A stretch of 64,000 nucleotides of DNA from Clostridium pascui (GCF_016908015.1 NZ_JAFBDB010000001.1:434001-498000), one strand, 5' to 3'; positions 24,421 to 36,277 are shown, counted from the first letter of the stretch. Translations and numbers: made by a program. Notes: a model not told the origin generated them from the sequence alone.

Positions 24421-25020
24421 ATGTCTAGGCAGGATAAGCAAAAGGAAATATACGAATATATAAAGCAGCAAATACAAGATAAGGGTTACCCACCTTCCGT
24501 AAGAGAAATTTGTAATGCAGTAGGCCTTAAATCCACTTCGACTGTTCACGGCCATCTTCAAAGATTAGAAAAAAAAGGTCTTATAAAAAGGGATCCTACA
24601 AAACCTCGTGCTATTGAAGTTATGGATGAATCGTTTAAAAGAGAGCTAGTTAGTATTCCTGTAATAGGTACAGTTACTGCAGGCATGCCTATACTAGCAG
24701 TTGAAAATATAGAAGATACCTTTGCTTTGCCTGTTAACTTTATAAGAAGCAATAAAGAATTGTTTATGCTTAAAGTTCATGGAGAAAGCATGATTGATGT
24801 AGGAATAATGAATGAGGATTTAGTTATAATAGAAAAAACCAATTCAGCTGAAAATGGAGACATTGTAGTAGCGCTTATTGAAAATGAGGCTACTATAAAA
24901 AGATTTTTCAAAGAAAGTGATTTCATAAGACTACAACCTGAAAATAAGACTATGGAGCCTATAATAGTAAAAGAATGTACCATTATAGGGAAACTTATAG
25001 GACTTTATAGAAAATATTAA
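24421..25020 (+). CDS. lexA: SOS repressor LexA
   Basis: 199 residues. An N-terminal winged helix ([28 protein letters not shown] region, 23-50) precedes the self-cleavage domain: scissile A87-G88 (VTAGMP), nucleophile S123 (HGESMI) and general base K160 (ATIKRF). LexA represses DNA-damage genes and cleaves itself when RecA filaments form. It carries its own two operators upstream and ends in a strong terminator. Length and all catalytic residues are normal. Confidence 0.97.
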   Translation: MSRQDKQKEIYEYIKQQIQDKGYPPSVREICNAVGLKSTSTVHGHLQRLEKKGLIKRDPTKPRAIEVMDESFKRELVSIPVIGTVTAGMPILAVENIEDTFALPVNFIRSNKELFMLKVHGESMIDVGIMNEDLVIIEKTNSAENGDIVVALIENEATIKRFFKESDFIRLQPENKTMEPIIVKECTIIGKLIGLYRKY

Positions 25021-25050
25021 ACCAAGCATAAGATCATGCTTGGTTTTTTA
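25021..25050. terminator. Terminator after lexA
   Basis: ACCAAGCAT / ATGCTTGGT stem with a six-base loop and six or more T. It lies between convergent genes. Confidence 0.85.
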
Positions 25051-25066
25051 TTTGTATATTAAGTTT

Positions 25067-26347
25067 CTAGTTTAATATTTTATTAAGAGCTATGAGTATT
25101 CCAGTTTTTGCATGATCAAAAGTAAGACCACCTTGTAGGTATGCTATATAAGGATCTCGAATTGGAGCATCAGCTGAAAGCTCTATAGATGATCCTTGTA
25201 TAAAGGCTCCAGCAGCCATTATAACTTGATCTTCATATCCTGGCATATCCCATGGTTCGCATTGCACAAAGGAATCTATAGGAGAACCTAGCTGAATACC
25301 CTTGCAAAAATTTATAAGCTTTTCTTTATCGTTAAACTTGATTGCTTGAATAATATCACTTCTTTTTTCATTAAACTTTGGAAGTACCTCAAAGCCAGCA
25401 AGCTCCATTATTCTTGAACAAAATATAGCTCCTTTTACCGCTTCCATGGCAATATGAGGGGCTAAGAAAAGTCCTTGGAATAAAGTTCTCATCACACCGA
25501 AGGTAGAACCGCATTCTCCCCCTATTCCTGGAATTGTAAGTCTATATGATGCCTGAGTTACATACTCTTCTTTGCCAGCTATGTATCCGCCTGTAGGAGC
25601 AATTCCTCCACCTATGTTTTTAATAAGAGACCCTGCTACTAAATCTGCACCTACATCTGTAGGTTCTAGAGTATCTATGAATTCTCCGTAACAATTGTCG
25701 ACAAAACAAATAACATCTTCTCTTATGTTTTTAATAAATTTTATAATATCGCTTATTTCAGATACAAGTAATGAATTTCTCCAGCCATAGCCAGTAGATC
25801 TTTGAATATGTACGATTTTTATAGAGTTATCTTCTTGCAATGCTATTTTTACTTCTTTTAAATTTACTTTCCTGTTATCTAAGTCTATTTGCTTATAATT
25901 TACTCCGTATTCCTTAAGCGAACCTATGTTCTTTTGCTCTCCAATTCCAATAATCCCATGCAATGTATCATACGGAGAACCTACTATTGATAACATAGTA
26001 TCACCAGGTCTTAAATTCCCAAATAGTGCTGCACCAATAGCATGAGTTCCATTTACAAAATGAGGTCTTACTAGTGCGCTTTCTGTATTAAATATTCTTG
26101 CATATACTTTATCTAAAGAATCTCTTCCGATATCTCCATAACCATATCCTGTGGAATTAGTAAAGTGAGACTCGCTTATTCTTTCTTCTTGAAGCGCATT
26201 TAAGACCTTTAACTGGTTAAATTCTCTTATTTCATCGTACCTTTTAAACTCTTCTTCTACATCTTTTAGAGCTTTTTCGTATAAATCTAGTACATTATCT
26301 TTTATGTGATAGACATTCTTAAGATAATCTTTAGTTAATTTAATCAT
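25067..26347 (-). CDS. PLP-dependent enzyme, methionine gamma-lyase/YnbB (aluminium resistance) family
   Basis: 426 residues. It belongs to the Cys/Met-metabolism PLP fold: TGYGYGDIGRDSLDKVYARIF near the N-terminus (residues about 46-66), HFVNGTHAIGAALFGNLRPGD, STGYGWRNSL, DNCYGEFIDTLEPTDVGADLVAGSLIKNIGGGIAPTGGYIAGK (spanning the PLP Lys in SLIKN) and a conserved C-terminal DAPIRDPYIAYLQGGLTFDHAK block. This family sits beside hfq/miaA in many Firmicutes; its reaction is poorly known despite the name. ATG 26347 is chosen for GGAGGATG upstream rather than a start six codons earlier that contains it. Confidence 0.9.
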   Translation of the reverse strand: MIKLTKDYLKNVYHIKDNVLDLYEKALKDVEEEFKRYDEIREFNQLKVLNALQEERISESHFTNSTGYGYGDIGRDSLDKVYARIFNTESALVRPHFVNGTHAIGAALFGNLRPGDTMLSIVGSPYDTLHGIIGIGEQKNIGSLKEYGVNYKQIDLDNRKVNLKEVKIALQEDNSIKIVHIQRSTGYGWRNSLLVSEISDIIKFIKNIREDVICFVDNCYGEFIDTLEPTDVGADLVAGSLIKNIGGGIAPTGGYIAGKEEYVTQASYRLTIPGIGGECGSTFGVMRTLFQGLFLAPHIAMEAVKGAIFCSRIMELAGFEVLPKFNEKRSDIIQAIKFNDKEKLINFCKGIQLGSPIDSFVQCEPWDMPGYEDQVIMAAGAFIQGSSIELSADAPIRDPYIAYLQGGLTFDHAKTGILIALNKILN

Positions 26348-26425
26348 TATAATTACATCCTCCAACCTAACAATTCATAATATAGTTTTTAAAATACATA
26401 CAACTTAATATATTACCACATAAAA

Positions 26426-26456
26426 AAATAATAGGCAAAAATTTTGCCTATTATTT
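26426..26456 (-). terminator. Terminator after hfq
   Basis: 15-base arms AAATAATAGGCAAAA and complement around one base; on the minus strand it is followed by a T run (A run at 26422-26428 on plus). Confidence 0.8.
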
Positions 26457-26458
26457 CC

Positions 26459-26710
26459 TTAGCCATTAAATTGCGTATCTTGAGGATTAGGTGTAAATAA
26501 AATTGCTTTTGCTGGAGTTATAGTTGAAATGGCATGTTTATAAACAAGCATTTGCTTTCCTAAACAATCTAATATAACCGTAAAGCTATCAAATCCCTTT
26601 ACATAACCAGTTAGTTTGAATCCATTTACAAGATGTATAGTTACATCAGTTTTATTTTTTCTTGCACCATTTAAAAATATATCTTGCAAATTGTTCACTG
26701 TTTTATTCAT
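26459..26710 (-). CDS. hfq: RNA chaperone Hfq
   Basis: 83 residues. The Sm1 motif ([36 protein letters not shown] region) and the Sm2 signature YKHAISTI are both clear; the C-terminal tail is short, as in other clostridia. Hfq forms a hexamer that helps small RNAs pair with mRNAs. ATG 26710 has GGAGGGTGA upstream; a GTG three codons earlier lies in that site. It is the distal member of the mutS-mutL-miaA-hfq block. Confidence 0.95.
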   Translation of the reverse strand: MNKTVNNLQDIFLNGARKNKTDVTIHLVNGFKLTGYVKGFDSFTVILDCLGKQMLVYKHAISTITPAKAILFTPNPQDTQFNG

Positions 26711-26789
26711 ATAACTCACCCTCCATTATAGCTTATATATTATTATTCTATATGATATACTAAAATCCTTTAATTTTTTCAGAAAAATA

Positions 26790-27725
26790 CTAAGCACTGC
26801 CATTTACTTGACCTAAAATTTCATTTACTATATCATTTTCGCTAGAAAAATTATCTTTATTTATCCAATGTGCATGTTTCTCGCGTCTAAACCAAGTTAG
26901 CTGTCTCTTAGCATAATTTCTACTACCCTTTTTAATTAAATAAATAGATTCATCTAAGGATATCTTACCTTCTAAGTAGTAAAGAATTTCCTTGTACCCT
27001 ATTCCCTGCATAGATTGCATTTCTTCTGTATAGCCCATAGCTCTTAAGCGCTCTACTTCATCTATAAGACCCTTTTCAAGCATGATGTCTACTCTTTTAT
27101 CTATCCTATTATAAAGCTTTTCTCTGTCCATGGTAAGTACAAAATAATGAAGGTTATACGGGATTTCATAACATTCTTTATCCATACTATATTCCCCTAT
27201 GGTTTTTCCAGTTGATTTATAAACTTCCAATGCTCTTATCACTCTTTTTAGATTATTAGCATGTATTTTATTATAAGATTCATTATCTATATCCTTAAGC
27301 ATCTCATGGACATAATCATTTCCTTTTTCTGCTGCAAGGTTTTCTAAATATACTCTATATTCTTCATCTTTATCTGCTTCTGTAAAATTATAGTCATATA
27401 TAAGTGAGTTTATATATAATCCAGTTCCACCAACTACCATTGGCAGTTTATTTTCACTATGTATCTTGTTTATACACTCTTCAGCTACTTCTTTAAACTG
27501 GGCTACATTAAAACTTTCATGTGGCTCTACTATGTCAATTAAATAGTGATTAATATTATTGGTTTCCTCATTAGTTATCTTAGCAGAACCTATATCCATG
27601 TACTTATATATCTGCATAGAATCCGCTGATATTATTTCACCATTTAATTTTTTTGCAAGCTTAATAGATATATCGGTTTTTCCAACACCAGTAGGGCCTG
27701 CTAGTATAAATAAATCCTTTTTCAA
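26790..27725 (-). CDS. miaA: tRNA dimethylallyltransferase MiaA
   Basis: 311 residues. [16 protein letters not shown] (P-loop), [16 protein letters not shown], the [14 protein letters not shown] block and [14 protein letters not shown] are all diagnostic. It adds a dimethylallyl group to A37 of tRNAs reading UNN codons, the substrate later methylthiolated by MiaB, which is encoded in the same cluster. The start is TTG 27725 after GGGAGAT. It is 14 bases downstream of mutL, so part of one operon. Confidence 0.96.
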   Translation of the reverse strand: MKKDLFILAGPTGVGKTDISIKLAKKLNGEIISADSMQIYKYMDIGSAKITNEETNNINHYLIDIVEPHESFNVAQFKEVAEECINKIHSENKLPMVVGGTGLYINSLIYDYNFTEADKDEEYRVYLENLAAEKGNDYVHEMLKDIDNESYNKIHANNLKRVIRALEVYKSTGKTIGEYSMDKECYEIPYNLHYFVLTMDREKLYNRIDKRVDIMLEKGLIDEVERLRAMGYTEEMQSMQGIGYKEILYYLEGKISLDESIYLIKKGSRNYAKRQLTWFRREKHAHWINKDNFSSENDIVNEILGQVNGSA

Positions 27726-27739
27726 AATTATCTCCCTTT

Positions 27740-29617
27740 CTACTGAACTCTTTTAAATCTTTTTTCTAATTCATATAAAGTTAGTTTAATTATAGTAGGT
27801 CTACCATGAGGACAGGTAAATGGATTGTCGATAAACCTAAGTTCATTTATTAAGGATTTCATTTCCTCAAGAGATAACTTATCATTTGCCTTTACTGCAG
27901 ACTTACAAGCAAGCTTTGCTATGGTATTATATTTAACATCAGGTGTATTACCGCTTCCCATATTTTTAAGGTTATCTAATATTTCTAAAAACAATTTATT
28001 TATCTCAGGTTTTCCGAGTATTAAAGGAACTTCTCGTATACTTATAGTATTTTCTCCAAAAATTTCAATATTAAACCCTGCTTTATTAAATATATCGTTA
28101 TTTTCTATATAATAGCAGTAGTCTTCAGGGAGAAGTTCTATTATAACTGGGCTTATGAGCAGCTGAGAAATCACTTGCTGCTGTGCTATGTTTTTAGAAT
28201 ATGTTTCAAATAATATCTTTTCATGAGCTGCATGTTGGTCTATTATATAAAGATCGTCACTCATCTCACCTAATATATAAGTTTTATTAAACTGACCTAT
28301 TATATTTATTTCTGGTAATTTTGCAAGCTTTTGGGCTTCTAGAATTTGTTCTTTCTTAACTGGCTCTTCTCTTATATATAATGATGGCTTTTCTTCAAAG
28401 TTATCATTATGAGTTTCAGCAATTATAACTTTATGTCCTGAAGTATATTCATTGTTTAGATTTGAGTTTATATTAATATCGTTAGTTTTTTCACTGAAGT
28501 TTGCAGGCGATATAACTGAATTTGAGGAATTTAGAAAATCTATAGGAAGCTGCAATGTTTCTATAGATTTTAGTTCTTTTTCTGCTTCTTGTACTTCCTC
28601 CTCTATATTAAATGAATTTATGACACTATTTTTTATTGCTTCATGAACAGAATGAAATACAGTTCCAAATAGCTCTCGTTCATCCTTAAATTTAACTTCA
28701 GTTTTAGTAGGATGTACATTTACATCCACATACTCTGGAAATATATCTATAAATAATATAAAGAAGGGATATTTATTTACAGTTAAGAAGGATTTAAAGG
28801 CATTTTCTACAGCGGTAGTAATAAGCCTGCTCTTTATATATCTTTTATTTACAAATATACTTTGATGGTTTCTACTACCACGACTTATTTCGCTATTTCC
28901 TATAAAACCATGTACAGAAATTATATCCTTATGAGCCTCAAAATATATCACATTTTCTAAAACGGTTTTTCCATATACATTTCGAATAACATCTTTTATA
29001 TCTCCTGTCCCAAAAGAATGAAGCACTACTTTTTCATTATTCATTAGTTTGAAAGATACATCTGGATGAGCAAGTGCTAGTCTTTGTACAATATCAGATA
29101 TTAATGATGCTTCACGAGAAGAAGATTTTAAAAATTTAAGTCTTGCAGGTACATTATAAAACAAATCCTGTACTTCAATTGTTGTACCATTGTTACTTCC
29201 TGTATCTTTTAGATAATGTATATTACCACCTTCAATATGAATTTCCCTGCCAAAATCCAAATCTTTAATTTTGCTTTTAAGAGTAACTTTAGATACCGAG
29301 GAGATGCTTGCTAGAGCTTCTCCTCTAAAACCCATAGTACTCAATTTGAATATATCATCAATGCTTGAAATTTTGCTTGTTGCATGTGGCAAAAATGCCT
29401 TTTCTATGTCATCAGGATGTATACCTACGCCATCGTCTGTGATCTTTATAAGCTTTTGCCCGCCCTCTATTATTTCCATAACAATGTTTTTAGCATCAGC
29501 ATCTAAGCTATTTTCTAAAAGCTCTTTTACAACGGAAAACGGTCTTTCTACCACTTCCCCTGCAGCTATTTTATTAGAAGTATTTTTATCTAATACATTT
29601 ATTCTCACCAAACTCAT
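27740..29617 (-). CDS. mutL: DNA mismatch repair protein MutL
   Basis: 625 residues. The N-terminal GHKL ATPase has [35 protein letters not shown] and TMGFRGEAL. The C-terminal domain carries the endonuclease motif [12 protein letters not shown] (D-Q-H-A-x2-E-x4-E), ACKSAVKAN and CPHGRP, so this is a nicking MutL as expected for bacteria without MutH. The ATG overlaps the mutS stop (ATGA); an in-frame GTG sits one codon upstream. The linker (about 340-430) is long and Asn/Ser-rich. Confidence 0.96.
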   Translation of the reverse strand: MSLVRINVLDKNTSNKIAAGEVVERPFSVVKELLENSLDADAKNIVMEIIEGGQKLIKITDDGVGIHPDDIEKAFLPHATSKISSIDDIFKLSTMGFRGEALASISSVSKVTLKSKIKDLDFGREIHIEGGNIHYLKDTGSNNGTTIEVQDLFYNVPARLKFLKSSSREASLISDIVQRLALAHPDVSFKLMNNEKVVLHSFGTGDIKDVIRNVYGKTVLENVIYFEAHKDIISVHGFIGNSEISRGSRNHQSIFVNKRYIKSRLITTAVENAFKSFLTVNKYPFFILFIDIFPEYVDVNVHPTKTEVKFKDERELFGTVFHSVHEAIKNSVINSFNIEEEVQEAEKELKSIETLQLPIDFLNSSNSVISPANFSEKTNDININSNLNNEYTSGHKVIIAETHNDNFEEKPSLYIREEPVKKEQILEAQKLAKLPEINIIGQFNKTYILGEMSDDLYIIDQHAAHEKILFETYSKNIAQQQVISQLLISPVIIELLPEDYCYYIENNDIFNKAGFNIEIFGENTISIREVPLILGKPEINKLFLEILDNLKNMGSGNTPDVKYNTIAKLACKSAVKANDKLSLEEMKSLINELRFIDNPFTCPHGRPTIIKLTLYELEKRFKRVQ

Positions 29618-32283
29618 CACACCTTTGATATAGTTTTAGCTTTTTTAATTATTTCATAAAGTTTATTAAATCCTTCTATAGGCGTTACATTCATAATATC
29701 TATGGATGCAATCTCAGCTAAAAGATTATTTTTTTCAATGTCAGTAAAGTTTAATTGAAGGCTTTCCTCTTTAATTTCATGATTTTTAGAAGGTATAGCA
29801 GTAGCTTTTGGATCACTTAAAGTTTTACTTATTGCAACTTCAGATGTATTGCATGATAGCTTATCTATATTGGTTAAAGCATTTTTATCTTTTTCGATCG
29901 TATTAAGTATTTCTTTAGCTCTTTCTATAACTTTGTCAGGTAAGCCTGCAAGCTTTGCAACTTCTATTCCGTAAGACTCATCAGCGCCGCCCTGTACTAT
30001 TTTTCTTAAAAATACTAATTCATTATCTATTTTTTTTATAGAAACTGAAAAGTTTTTAACGCCCTTAAGATTATTTTCTAATACTATTAGTTCATGATAA
30101 TGAGTAGCAAATAGCGTTTTGCATCTTAAATCTTCATCTCCGCACATATGCTCTATAACGGACCAAGCAATGCTTAATCCATCAAAGGTACTGGTACCCC
30201 TTCCAACCTCATCTAATAGCACTAAGCTCTTATTAGTGGCATTTTGAAGTATATTTGCAACTTCCCACATTTCAACCATAAATGTACTTTTACCTGCAGC
30301 TAAATCATCTGATGCACCTATTCTTGTAAATATTTTATCGCATATTGATATTTTAGCTGATTTTGCAGGAACAAAGCTTCCTATTTGAGCCATAATAGTT
30401 ATAAGAGCAACCTGCCTCATATAAGTTGATTTTCCAGCCATATTAGGGCCTGTAATCAAAATCATTTGGTTTTCTTTTGTATCCATAAGTGTATCATTGG
30501 ATATAAAGCATCCTGTAGGTATCATCTTTTCCACAACAGGATGACGGCCTTCTGTAATAGATAAATCATTATCATCAGATATAGAAGGTTTGCAGTAATT
30601 ATTTTCTAATGCCACAGTAGCTAATGAACTTAAACAATCTAGTTCTGAAATTATATGAGCAGATTTTTTCATTCTATCTATTTCATTTTCGATAGCACTT
30701 CTTATTTGTAAAAATATATCATATTCCAAAGTAGTTAATTTTTCCTCTGCTCCTAAGATCTTTTCTTCCATTTCTTTCAGTTCAGGAGTAATATATCTTT
30801 CCGCATTTGATAAAGTTTGTTTTCGTATATAACGCCCTTCTGGGATTGAAGCAATATTACTTTTGGTTATTTCTATAAAGTAACCAAAAACTTTATTATA
30901 TCCTACTTTTAAAGACTTTATACCTGTAAAATCCTTTTCCTGTGCCTCAAGCTTAGAAATCCACTCCTTACCATGTGCTTTAGCATCTCTTAACCTGTCT
31001 ATATTATTGTTATATCCTGATTTTATTATATTTCCTTCTTTTATGGATAAAGATGGATTATCTACTATTGATTCTTCAAGTAAATTATAAATATCACTTA
31101 ATTCATCAATATTCAAGTACATATCTTTTAACAGACCACTATTAAAGTTACTAAGTATTTGTTTTATAGCAGGGATATTTCCAATGGAATTTTTAAGAGC
31201 TATAAGTTCTTTTGCATTTACATTTTTCGAAGATATCTTCCCAACTATTCTCTCTATGTCGTATATGCTTTTTAGTGATTCTTTTATATCTTCATGAAGC
31301 GAAATATTAGATATAATGTCTTCAATTGCATCTAATCTATTATTTATTAAGTCCTTATTTACAAGGGGCTGCTCAACCCACTTTCTTAGTTGTCTTCCTC
31401 CCATAGATGTACTGGTTTTATCTAATACCCATAAAAGAGAGCCTTTTTTACTTTTTTCTCTTAGAGTTTCCGTAAGCTCAAGATTTTTTCGTGAATTAAT
31501 ATCCATAGATAAAAAATCCAATATATGATAATATTCAAATTTATCTATGTGAGAAAGAGAGGTGTTTTGGGTTTCGATTATATACGTAAGTAGTGCCGTG
31601 CTGCTTTTTATTACACATTTATTAAAAGAAGCAGGATTAAAACCTGAAAATTGCTCTTGAAGCGCATTTTCATTGTTATAATATGTATCATCTATAAAAG
31701 TAAGAGAAGTTTTAAATCTTTCTTTAATTTCTAAAGTAAAGCTCTCATTTATATTACTAGTTATCAATATTTCGCTAGGATTAAATTTAGAAATTTCATT
31801 CAATATTACTGAAATTTCCATTTTGGTATAAGTAGAGATGAATTCACCAGTAGAAACATCACAAAAACTTAATCCTGCATTGTCTTTATCAGTATGTATA
31901 CTCATTATAAAGTTATTTTTATTTTCTTCTAGAAATGAGGAATCTGTATATGTACCTGGGGTTATTATTTTTGTTATATCTCTTTTTACAATCCCTTTGG
32001 CAACTGAAGGATCTTCCAATTGTTCACCTATTGCCACTTTATAACCTTTAGATATAAGTCTGCTTATATAGGAGCTCGCTGAGTGATAAGGAATTCCACA
32101 CATAGGTGCTCTTTTATCAAGACCACAGTCTCTGCCTGTAAGAACTAACTCTAATTCTTTAGATGCAACTTCAGCATCTTCAAAGAACATTTCGTAAAAG
32201 TCTCCTAATCTAAAAAATAATATACAATCTTTACATTTTTCTTTTATTTCAAGATATTGCTGCATCATTGGAGTGAGTGCCAA
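29617..32283 (-). CDS. mutS: DNA mismatch repair protein MutS
   Basis: 888 residues. The mismatch-reading F-x-E motif is in [12 protein letters not shown] (about residues 27-38). The ATPase has Walker [15 protein letters not shown] and Walker [17 protein letters not shown], followed by LFATHYHEL. It is of the MutS1 type, with domain order and length normal. The start is TTG 32283, nine bases after AAGGAGGT, and yields the family-typical [11 protein letters not shown]-terminus. It is stop-overlapped with mutL, so the two are translationally coupled. Confidence 0.97.
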   Translation of the reverse strand: MALTPMMQQYLEIKEKCKDCILFFRLGDFYEMFFEDAEVASKELELVLTGRDCGLDKRAPMCGIPYHSASSYISRLISKGYKVAIGEQLEDPSVAKGIVKRDITKIITPGTYTDSSFLEENKNNFIMSIHTDKDNAGLSFCDVSTGEFISTYTKMEISVILNEISKFNPSEILITSNINESFTLEIKERFKTSLTFIDDTYYNNENALQEQFSGFNPASFNKCVIKSSTALLTYIIETQNTSLSHIDKFEYYHILDFLSMDINSRKNLELTETLREKSKKGSLLWVLDKTSTSMGGRQLRKWVEQPLVNKDLINNRLDAIEDIISNISLHEDIKESLKSIYDIERIVGKISSKNVNAKELIALKNSIGNIPAIKQILSNFNSGLLKDMYLNIDELSDIYNLLEESIVDNPSLSIKEGNIIKSGYNNNIDRLRDAKAHGKEWISKLEAQEKDFTGIKSLKVGYNKVFGYFIEITKSNIASIPEGRYIRKQTLSNAERYITPELKEMEEKILGAEEKLTTLEYDIFLQIRSAIENEIDRMKKSAHIISELDCLSSLATVALENNYCKPSISDDNDLSITEGRHPVVEKMIPTGCFISNDTLMDTKENQMILITGPNMAGKSTYMRQVALITIMAQIGSFVPAKSAKISICDKIFTRIGASDDLAAGKSTFMVEMWEVANILQNATNKSLVLLDEVGRGTSTFDGLSIAWSVIEHMCGDEDLRCKTLFATHYHELIVLENNLKGVKNFSVSIKKIDNELVFLRKIVQGGADESYGIEVAKLAGLPDKVIERAKEILNTIEKDKNALTNIDKLSCNTSEVAISKTLSDPKATAIPSKNHEIKEESLQLNFTDIEKNNLLAEIASIDIMNVTPIEGFNKLYEIIKKAKTISKV

Positions 32284-32295
32284 TTTTACAAAACC

Positions 32296-32346
32296 TCCTT
32301 AATAGTATGAAAGGCATATAATGCCATACTATTGCATTATATGCTC
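32296..32346. repeat. Two alternative stem-loops between miaB and mutS
   Basis: GAAAG-GCATATAATGC pairs with GCATTATATGC-T-CTTTC (one bulge), a 16-bp stem without a T run. The 5' part can instead fold as AGTATG...GGCAT-ATA-ATGCC..ATACT. The two foldings exclude each other. It lies between cotranscribed minus-strand genes and could process or attenuate the message. Confidence 0.5.
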
Positions 32347-32354
32347 TTTCAAAT

Positions 32355-33680
32355 TTATATTTCTTCGCCTAATAGTGAAAAAGTTTGTGCTTTAGTTATT
32401 TTTACATTAACTATTTTACCTATATTATTTTTATTTCCAGCAAAGTTTACAAGTTTACTTGTTTCAGTTCTTCCCATAAGTTTTTCATCATCACTTTTAC
32501 TTGTACCTTCTACTAAAACTTTCACTGTACGACCTTCATATTCCTTGTTTTTCTTTGCACAGGCTCTATTTACTTCTTCTACTAATCTATTAAATCTTTC
32601 GCGCTTTACTTCTTCGCTTACCTGAGTTTCAAATTCACAAGCGGGAGTTCCTTTTCTTGTAGAATAAAGGAAAGTAAAAGCAGAATCATACTCTACTTCG
32701 CTAACTAAGCTTAGAGTATCGCTAAAATCTTCTTCTGTTTCTCCAGGGAAACCAACTATTATATCTGTAGTTAAAGCTACTCCAGGGATTTTTGCCTTTA
32801 TTTTATTTACTAAGCTTAAATACTCTTCTCTTGTATATTTTCTATTCATTTCTTTTAGTATCTTACTTGAACCTGATTGCACAGGTAAATGAATGTGATC
32901 ACATAATTTACTACATTCAGCTACAGCATCTATAACATCATCGGTTAAATCCTTTGGATGAGAAGTCATAAATCTTATTCTTTCTATACCATCTATATTA
33001 TTAAGTCTTTTTAAAAGATCTGCAAAGCTAAAACTTGGAACTAAATCTTTTCCATAAGAATTTACGTTTTGTCCAAGTAGAGTTACTTCTTTATATCCTT
33101 TATCAACAAGTTCCATTATTTCTTTTTCAATTTCTTCAGGAGTTCTGCTTCTTTCTCTACCTCTAACATAAGGAACTATGCAGTAAGTGCAGAAGTTATT
33201 GCATCCATACATAATAGTTACAAAAGCTTTAGTATTGCTTTCTCTATCTATAGGAAGTCCTTCCACAATGCCCTTTTCTTTATCCCATACTTCTATTATT
33301 GATTTGTTTTCTTGCCTTGTTCTATTTAAATACTCAGGGAACATATGGGCATTATGAGTTCCGAATATTATATCTACAAATGGATATTTCTTTATTATAG
33401 CTTCAGCCATACCCTCCTGCTGCATCATACATCCGCATACAGCAATAATTAAATCAGAATTTTTTTCTTTTAATGCTTTTAACGCTCCAAGATTACCATA
33501 TACTTTAAGTTCTGCATTTTCTCTTACACAACAGGTATTAAAAATTATAATGCTTGATTTTTTCTTTTCTTCGGTTTTAGCATAACCCATATTTTTTAGC
33601 ATTCCTGAAAGCTTTTCGGAATCCTCTTCATTCATCTGGCAGCCCCAGGTTTCTATATAAAAGTATTTTTGATTATCCAT
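32355..33680 (-). CDS. miaB: tRNA-2-methylthio-N6-dimethylallyladenosine synthase MiaB
   Basis: 441 residues. An N-terminal methylthiotransferase domain holds three cluster Cys ([28 protein letters not shown]). The radical-SAM motif is [13 protein letters not shown] (C-x3-C-x2-C) and a C-terminal TRAM domain ends the protein. It methylthiolates the A37 modified by MiaA. GAGGTGA lies before the ATG. It heads the miaB-mutS-mutL-miaA-hfq series on the minus strand. Confidence 0.97.
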   Translation of the reverse strand: MDNQKYFYIETWGCQMNEEDSEKLSGMLKNMGYAKTEEKKKSSIIIFNTCCVRENAELKVYGNLGALKALKEKNSDLIIAVCGCMMQQEGMAEAIIKKYPFVDIIFGTHNAHMFPEYLNRTRQENKSIIEVWDKEKGIVEGLPIDRESNTKAFVTIMYGCNNFCTYCIVPYVRGRERSRTPEEIEKEIMELVDKGYKEVTLLGQNVNSYGKDLVPSFSFADLLKRLNNIDGIERIRFMTSHPKDLTDDVIDAVAECSKLCDHIHLPVQSGSSKILKEMNRKYTREEYLSLVNKIKAKIPGVALTTDIIVGFPGETEEDFSDTLSLVSEVEYDSAFTFLYSTRKGTPACEFETQVSEEVKRERFNRLVEEVNRACAKKNKEYEGRTVKVLVEGTSKSDDEKLMGRTETSKLVNFAGNKNNIGKIVNVKITKAQTFSLLGEEI

Positions 33681-33792
33681 AATTATTTCACCTCATATTA
33701 AAGTTTTCATAAGTAACATTAAACATTATACTATATTTTATAGTGTTTATCTATTTTTTATTGAAATTTGTAAAATTATAAGAAATAAATAA

Positions 33793-33820
33793 AAGACACA
33801 GTGTGAGACTATGTCTTTAT
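33793..33820 (-). terminator. Terminator after the GNAT gene
   Basis: AAAGACATAGT / ACTGTGTCTTT stem overlapping the stop of the acetyltransferase gene on the minus strand, followed by T-rich sequence. Confidence 0.65.
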
Positions 33821-34675
33821 TTCTAATTTCACATATTCTTTTAAAACATTAAATCCGCAATCCTTATATAAATTAAATGCAACGGTATTATTTGTGTCCA
33901 CATTTATAGTTGCTGTATTATAACTATAATTATAAATTATCTTTAAAAGATAATTTATAAGCAGCTTACCGTAGCCCTTGCCCCTATAATCAGGCAAAAT
34001 ACCTACATTTACAATAATAGGTATATCCCCTTCTATTATAACTTGGCCATATCCAATATATTTATTATCCTTTTTTATGAATATAGCACCAGGACTAAAA
34101 TAATAATATTGATTCTCATCAAAATAAATATCTTTTGTAGAAATAGGAATTCTATTTTTATCTTTAAATACCTCATTTTGAATGTCACATCTTATTTTTT
34201 CATCTAATCCTTTTCTAAATACTTCAAAACTTATATTTTCTACAGATACAGATTTTATTTGCTTTTTTAAATCCAAACTCATTTCAATTGTGCCTACTTT
34301 TTTACTAAAACCTGCTTCTTCTAGTAGTTGTATATTAAATTCATTTGTTTCACATAAAAAATTTGCTGTAAAACCTGGCTTTAAAGTTTTTAAAAGTAGT
34401 GTTAAATGGTGTGCACTTTTACTAGATAAATCTACACTTAAAGCCCTTATATTATAGAAATTCTTATTATCTATAGAAGTCCAAATATAGCCGCACAAAT
34501 TTTTATTATCCTGAAGCATGCTTATGTTTCTACGCAAAAATAATTTTTGCGGTAAAGTTGTAGTGTTATAATATTGAAAAAAATCTTCGTTTAAAGAGTT
34601 AAATGATTTTCTAGCAGCATTTAATTCTTTAAATTGTGGCATTAAACTCTTACTTAATTTAACATATTTGCACAT
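33809..34675 (-). CDS. GNAT-family N-acetyltransferase
   Basis: About 288 residues. The C-terminal half is a GNAT fold: VNVGILPDYRGKGYGKLLINYLLK is motif A (R/Q-x-x-G-x-G/A, the acetyl-CoA loop) and NTVAFNLYKDCGFNVLKEY is motif B. The N-terminal half is a second, degenerate GNAT-like part (EFNIQLLEEAGF). The substrate is unknown. ATG 34675 has GAGGA just upstream; an in-frame ATG at 34687 overlaps that site. The gene lies downstream of a CotS-like gene on the same strand. Confidence 0.82.
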   Translation of the reverse strand: MCKYVKLSKSLMPQFKELNAARKSFNSLNEDFFQYYNTTTLPQKLFLRRNISMLQDNKNLCGYIWTSIDNKNFYNIRALSVDLSSKSAHHLTLLLKTLKPGFTANFLCETNEFNIQLLEEAGFSKKVGTIEMSLDLKKQIKSVSVENISFEVFRKGLDEKIRCDIQNEVFKDKNRIPISTKDIYFDENQYYYFSPGAIFIKKDNKYIGYGQVIIEGDIPIIVNVGILPDYRGKGYGKLLINYLLKIIYNYSYNTATINVDTNNTVAFNLYKDCGFNVLKEYVKLEIKT

Positions 34676-34729
34676 AATATTCCTCATAAGCCTAATATTA
34701 TATAAATAAGTATAAAACTTTTAAAAAAC

Positions 34730-35806
34730 TTAGTCAATATTTTCCTTAAAGTCATCAAAACTCTCCAAGTAAACTAAATAATCATTTAAGAACTTTTGTT
34801 GAGCCTCATTATATCGTAGAAGTTTGTTAAGTTTACGTATATACTTATTCTCACTCCAATCCTTATGCTTTATATATCTTTTTTTACCTAACCTACAAAA
34901 TTTATGTGGAAAAATAATCATAGAAAGCATAGCTTCTAATTCAGATGTAGATAACTTATTTACACTATTATAAGCTTCTATCATTATTTTAGCTTTTTCA
35001 AAGTCCCATTGATACTCTTTTTTAAACATAAGTCTTCGTATAAATTTACTTAAATCATTTATATGAAGATCTATTAATATATTATCTAAATTTACTATAT
35101 AATAAGTATCGTCCTTTTTTATTATATTTTGATAATAAAAACTATCATGACAAATAAATTTTTGTTCATTAGCTTTTTTAGATAGTGTATAATAATCAGC
35201 GGTATTCAAAACTTGTAAACACATACTTCCCATATTATAAAAACTATCTAAATAACTTTTATATACCTTATCAAATTCAGATCTTAATCTTTTCTTTTCA
35301 ATGTGTTTTTTAATTTTGTCCAAATCACTTAAGTTCTTTTTAAATATTCTTGGCCAATTTTTTAAATTATTTTTAACTTTTAGTACTTTTGTATCAATAT
35401 ATTGACTAGATAAATGAAGCTTAGCTAAAAGACGAACACAGGCACATGCTTCCTCTATATCATTTAAGTCACATTCATCTCCATCAATCCATTCAACAAC
35501 ATAAAAATACATTTTTTTATATGCAGCAAATAAATAGTTATCTTTTGTTCTAAAAAATTTAGATGTGTAAGGAAAGTTATTTTTATCTAATTCTTCAGCT
35601 AAATAATTGCTATTAAGAGTTTTAGTTTTATTATGTCTCACTCTTTTTAAACACACAGCTCCTATATTAGTATCTATTTTATAACTGCTTCTTACTTTGC
35701 TAATATCTATTACGGAGAAATTATAGTTTTCTAGAACTTTTTTTACCATCGATTTTTCTTTATCAGTAAGTTCATCTACATACTGTATTAACTTCCTATC
35801 TCCCAT
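34730..35806 (-). CDS. CotS-family spore coat protein (kinase-like fold)
   Basis: 358 residues with the CotS/YutH pattern of degenerate aminoglycoside-phosphotransferase-like proteins: SYKIDTNIGAVCLKRVRHNKTK, YVVEWIDGDECDLND, an LAKLHLSS block and a Brenner-like FICHDSFYYQNIIKKDDTYYIVNLDN (region about 218-245). Several residues needed for kinase activity are altered, and family members are known as spore coat components. This supports a spore-forming host. GGAGGGT lies before the ATG. Confidence 0.82.
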   Translation of the reverse strand: MGDRKLIQYVDELTDKEKSMVKKVLENYNFSVIDISKVRSSYKIDTNIGAVCLKRVRHNKTKTLNSNYLAEELDKNNFPYTSKFFRTKDNYLFAAYKKMYFYVVEWIDGDECDLNDIEEACACVRLLAKLHLSSQYIDTKVLKVKNNLKNWPRIFKKNLSDLDKIKKHIEKKRLRSEFDKVYKSYLDSFYNMGSMCLQVLNTADYYTLSKKANEQKFICHDSFYYQNIIKKDDTYYIVNLDNILIDLHINDLSKFIRRLMFKKEYQWDFEKAKIMIEAYNSVNKLSTSELEAMLSMIIFPHKFCRLGKKRYIKHKDWSENKYIRKLNKLLRYNEAQQKFLNDYLVYLESFDDFKENID

Positions 35807-35870
35807 AATTACCCTCCTATTAGTATCTATTAAATTATATTAATTATAGGAGAAATTATTACAAATAAAA

Positions 35871-35897
35871 AAAGGACATCTATAAGCGATGACCTTT
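35871..35897 (-). terminator. Terminator overlapping the speD stop codon
   Basis: AAAGG-CATC and GATG-CCTTT arms with one internal mismatch, and a T run on the minus strand (A run 35866-35873 on plus). Confidence 0.7.
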
Positions 35898-36277
35898 TAA
35901 ATATTAGAAACCTTAACGGATACAGGCTGTTCAAATATACCTCTTTTTACTTCTGTAGCTGTCATATTCTTAGCCTGAAATTTTTCAGTCATATAATTAC
36001 ATGCATCCCATGGATTTATCTTATCTCCACATGTAAATACATCTACAGCGGCATATCCAAGCTCAGGCCAAGTATGTATAGTAAGGTGAGATTCTGATAT
36101 TATAACTACTCCACTAACTCCCATTGGACTAAATTTATGAAATGCTACTTCTCTAACTTCAGCTCCTGACTTTAGCGCAGAATCTACCATTATTCTTTCT
36201 ATCATTTCTTTATTATCTAATATATCACCATCACAACCATATATTTCAGCCAAAATGTGGCGTCCTAAAGTGTTCAT
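35897..36277 (-). CDS. speD: S-adenosylmethionine decarboxylase proenzyme
   Basis: 126 residues, the short prokaryotic class. Self-cleavage between E62 and S63 in [13 protein letters not shown] generates the pyruvoyl group; the conserved His/Cys (H64... and FTCG near residue 82) are present. It supplies decarboxylated SAM for spermidine synthesis. The ribosome binding site is AAGGAGGAG. No speE is adjacent; the gene stands alone between a spore gene and ispH. Confidence 0.96.
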   Translation of the reverse strand: MNTLGRHILAEIYGCDGDILDNKEMIERIMVDSALKSGAEVREVAFHKFSPMGVSGVVIISESHLTIHTWPELGYAAVDVFTCGDKINPWDACNYMTEKFQAKNMTATEVKRGIFEQPVSVKVSNI

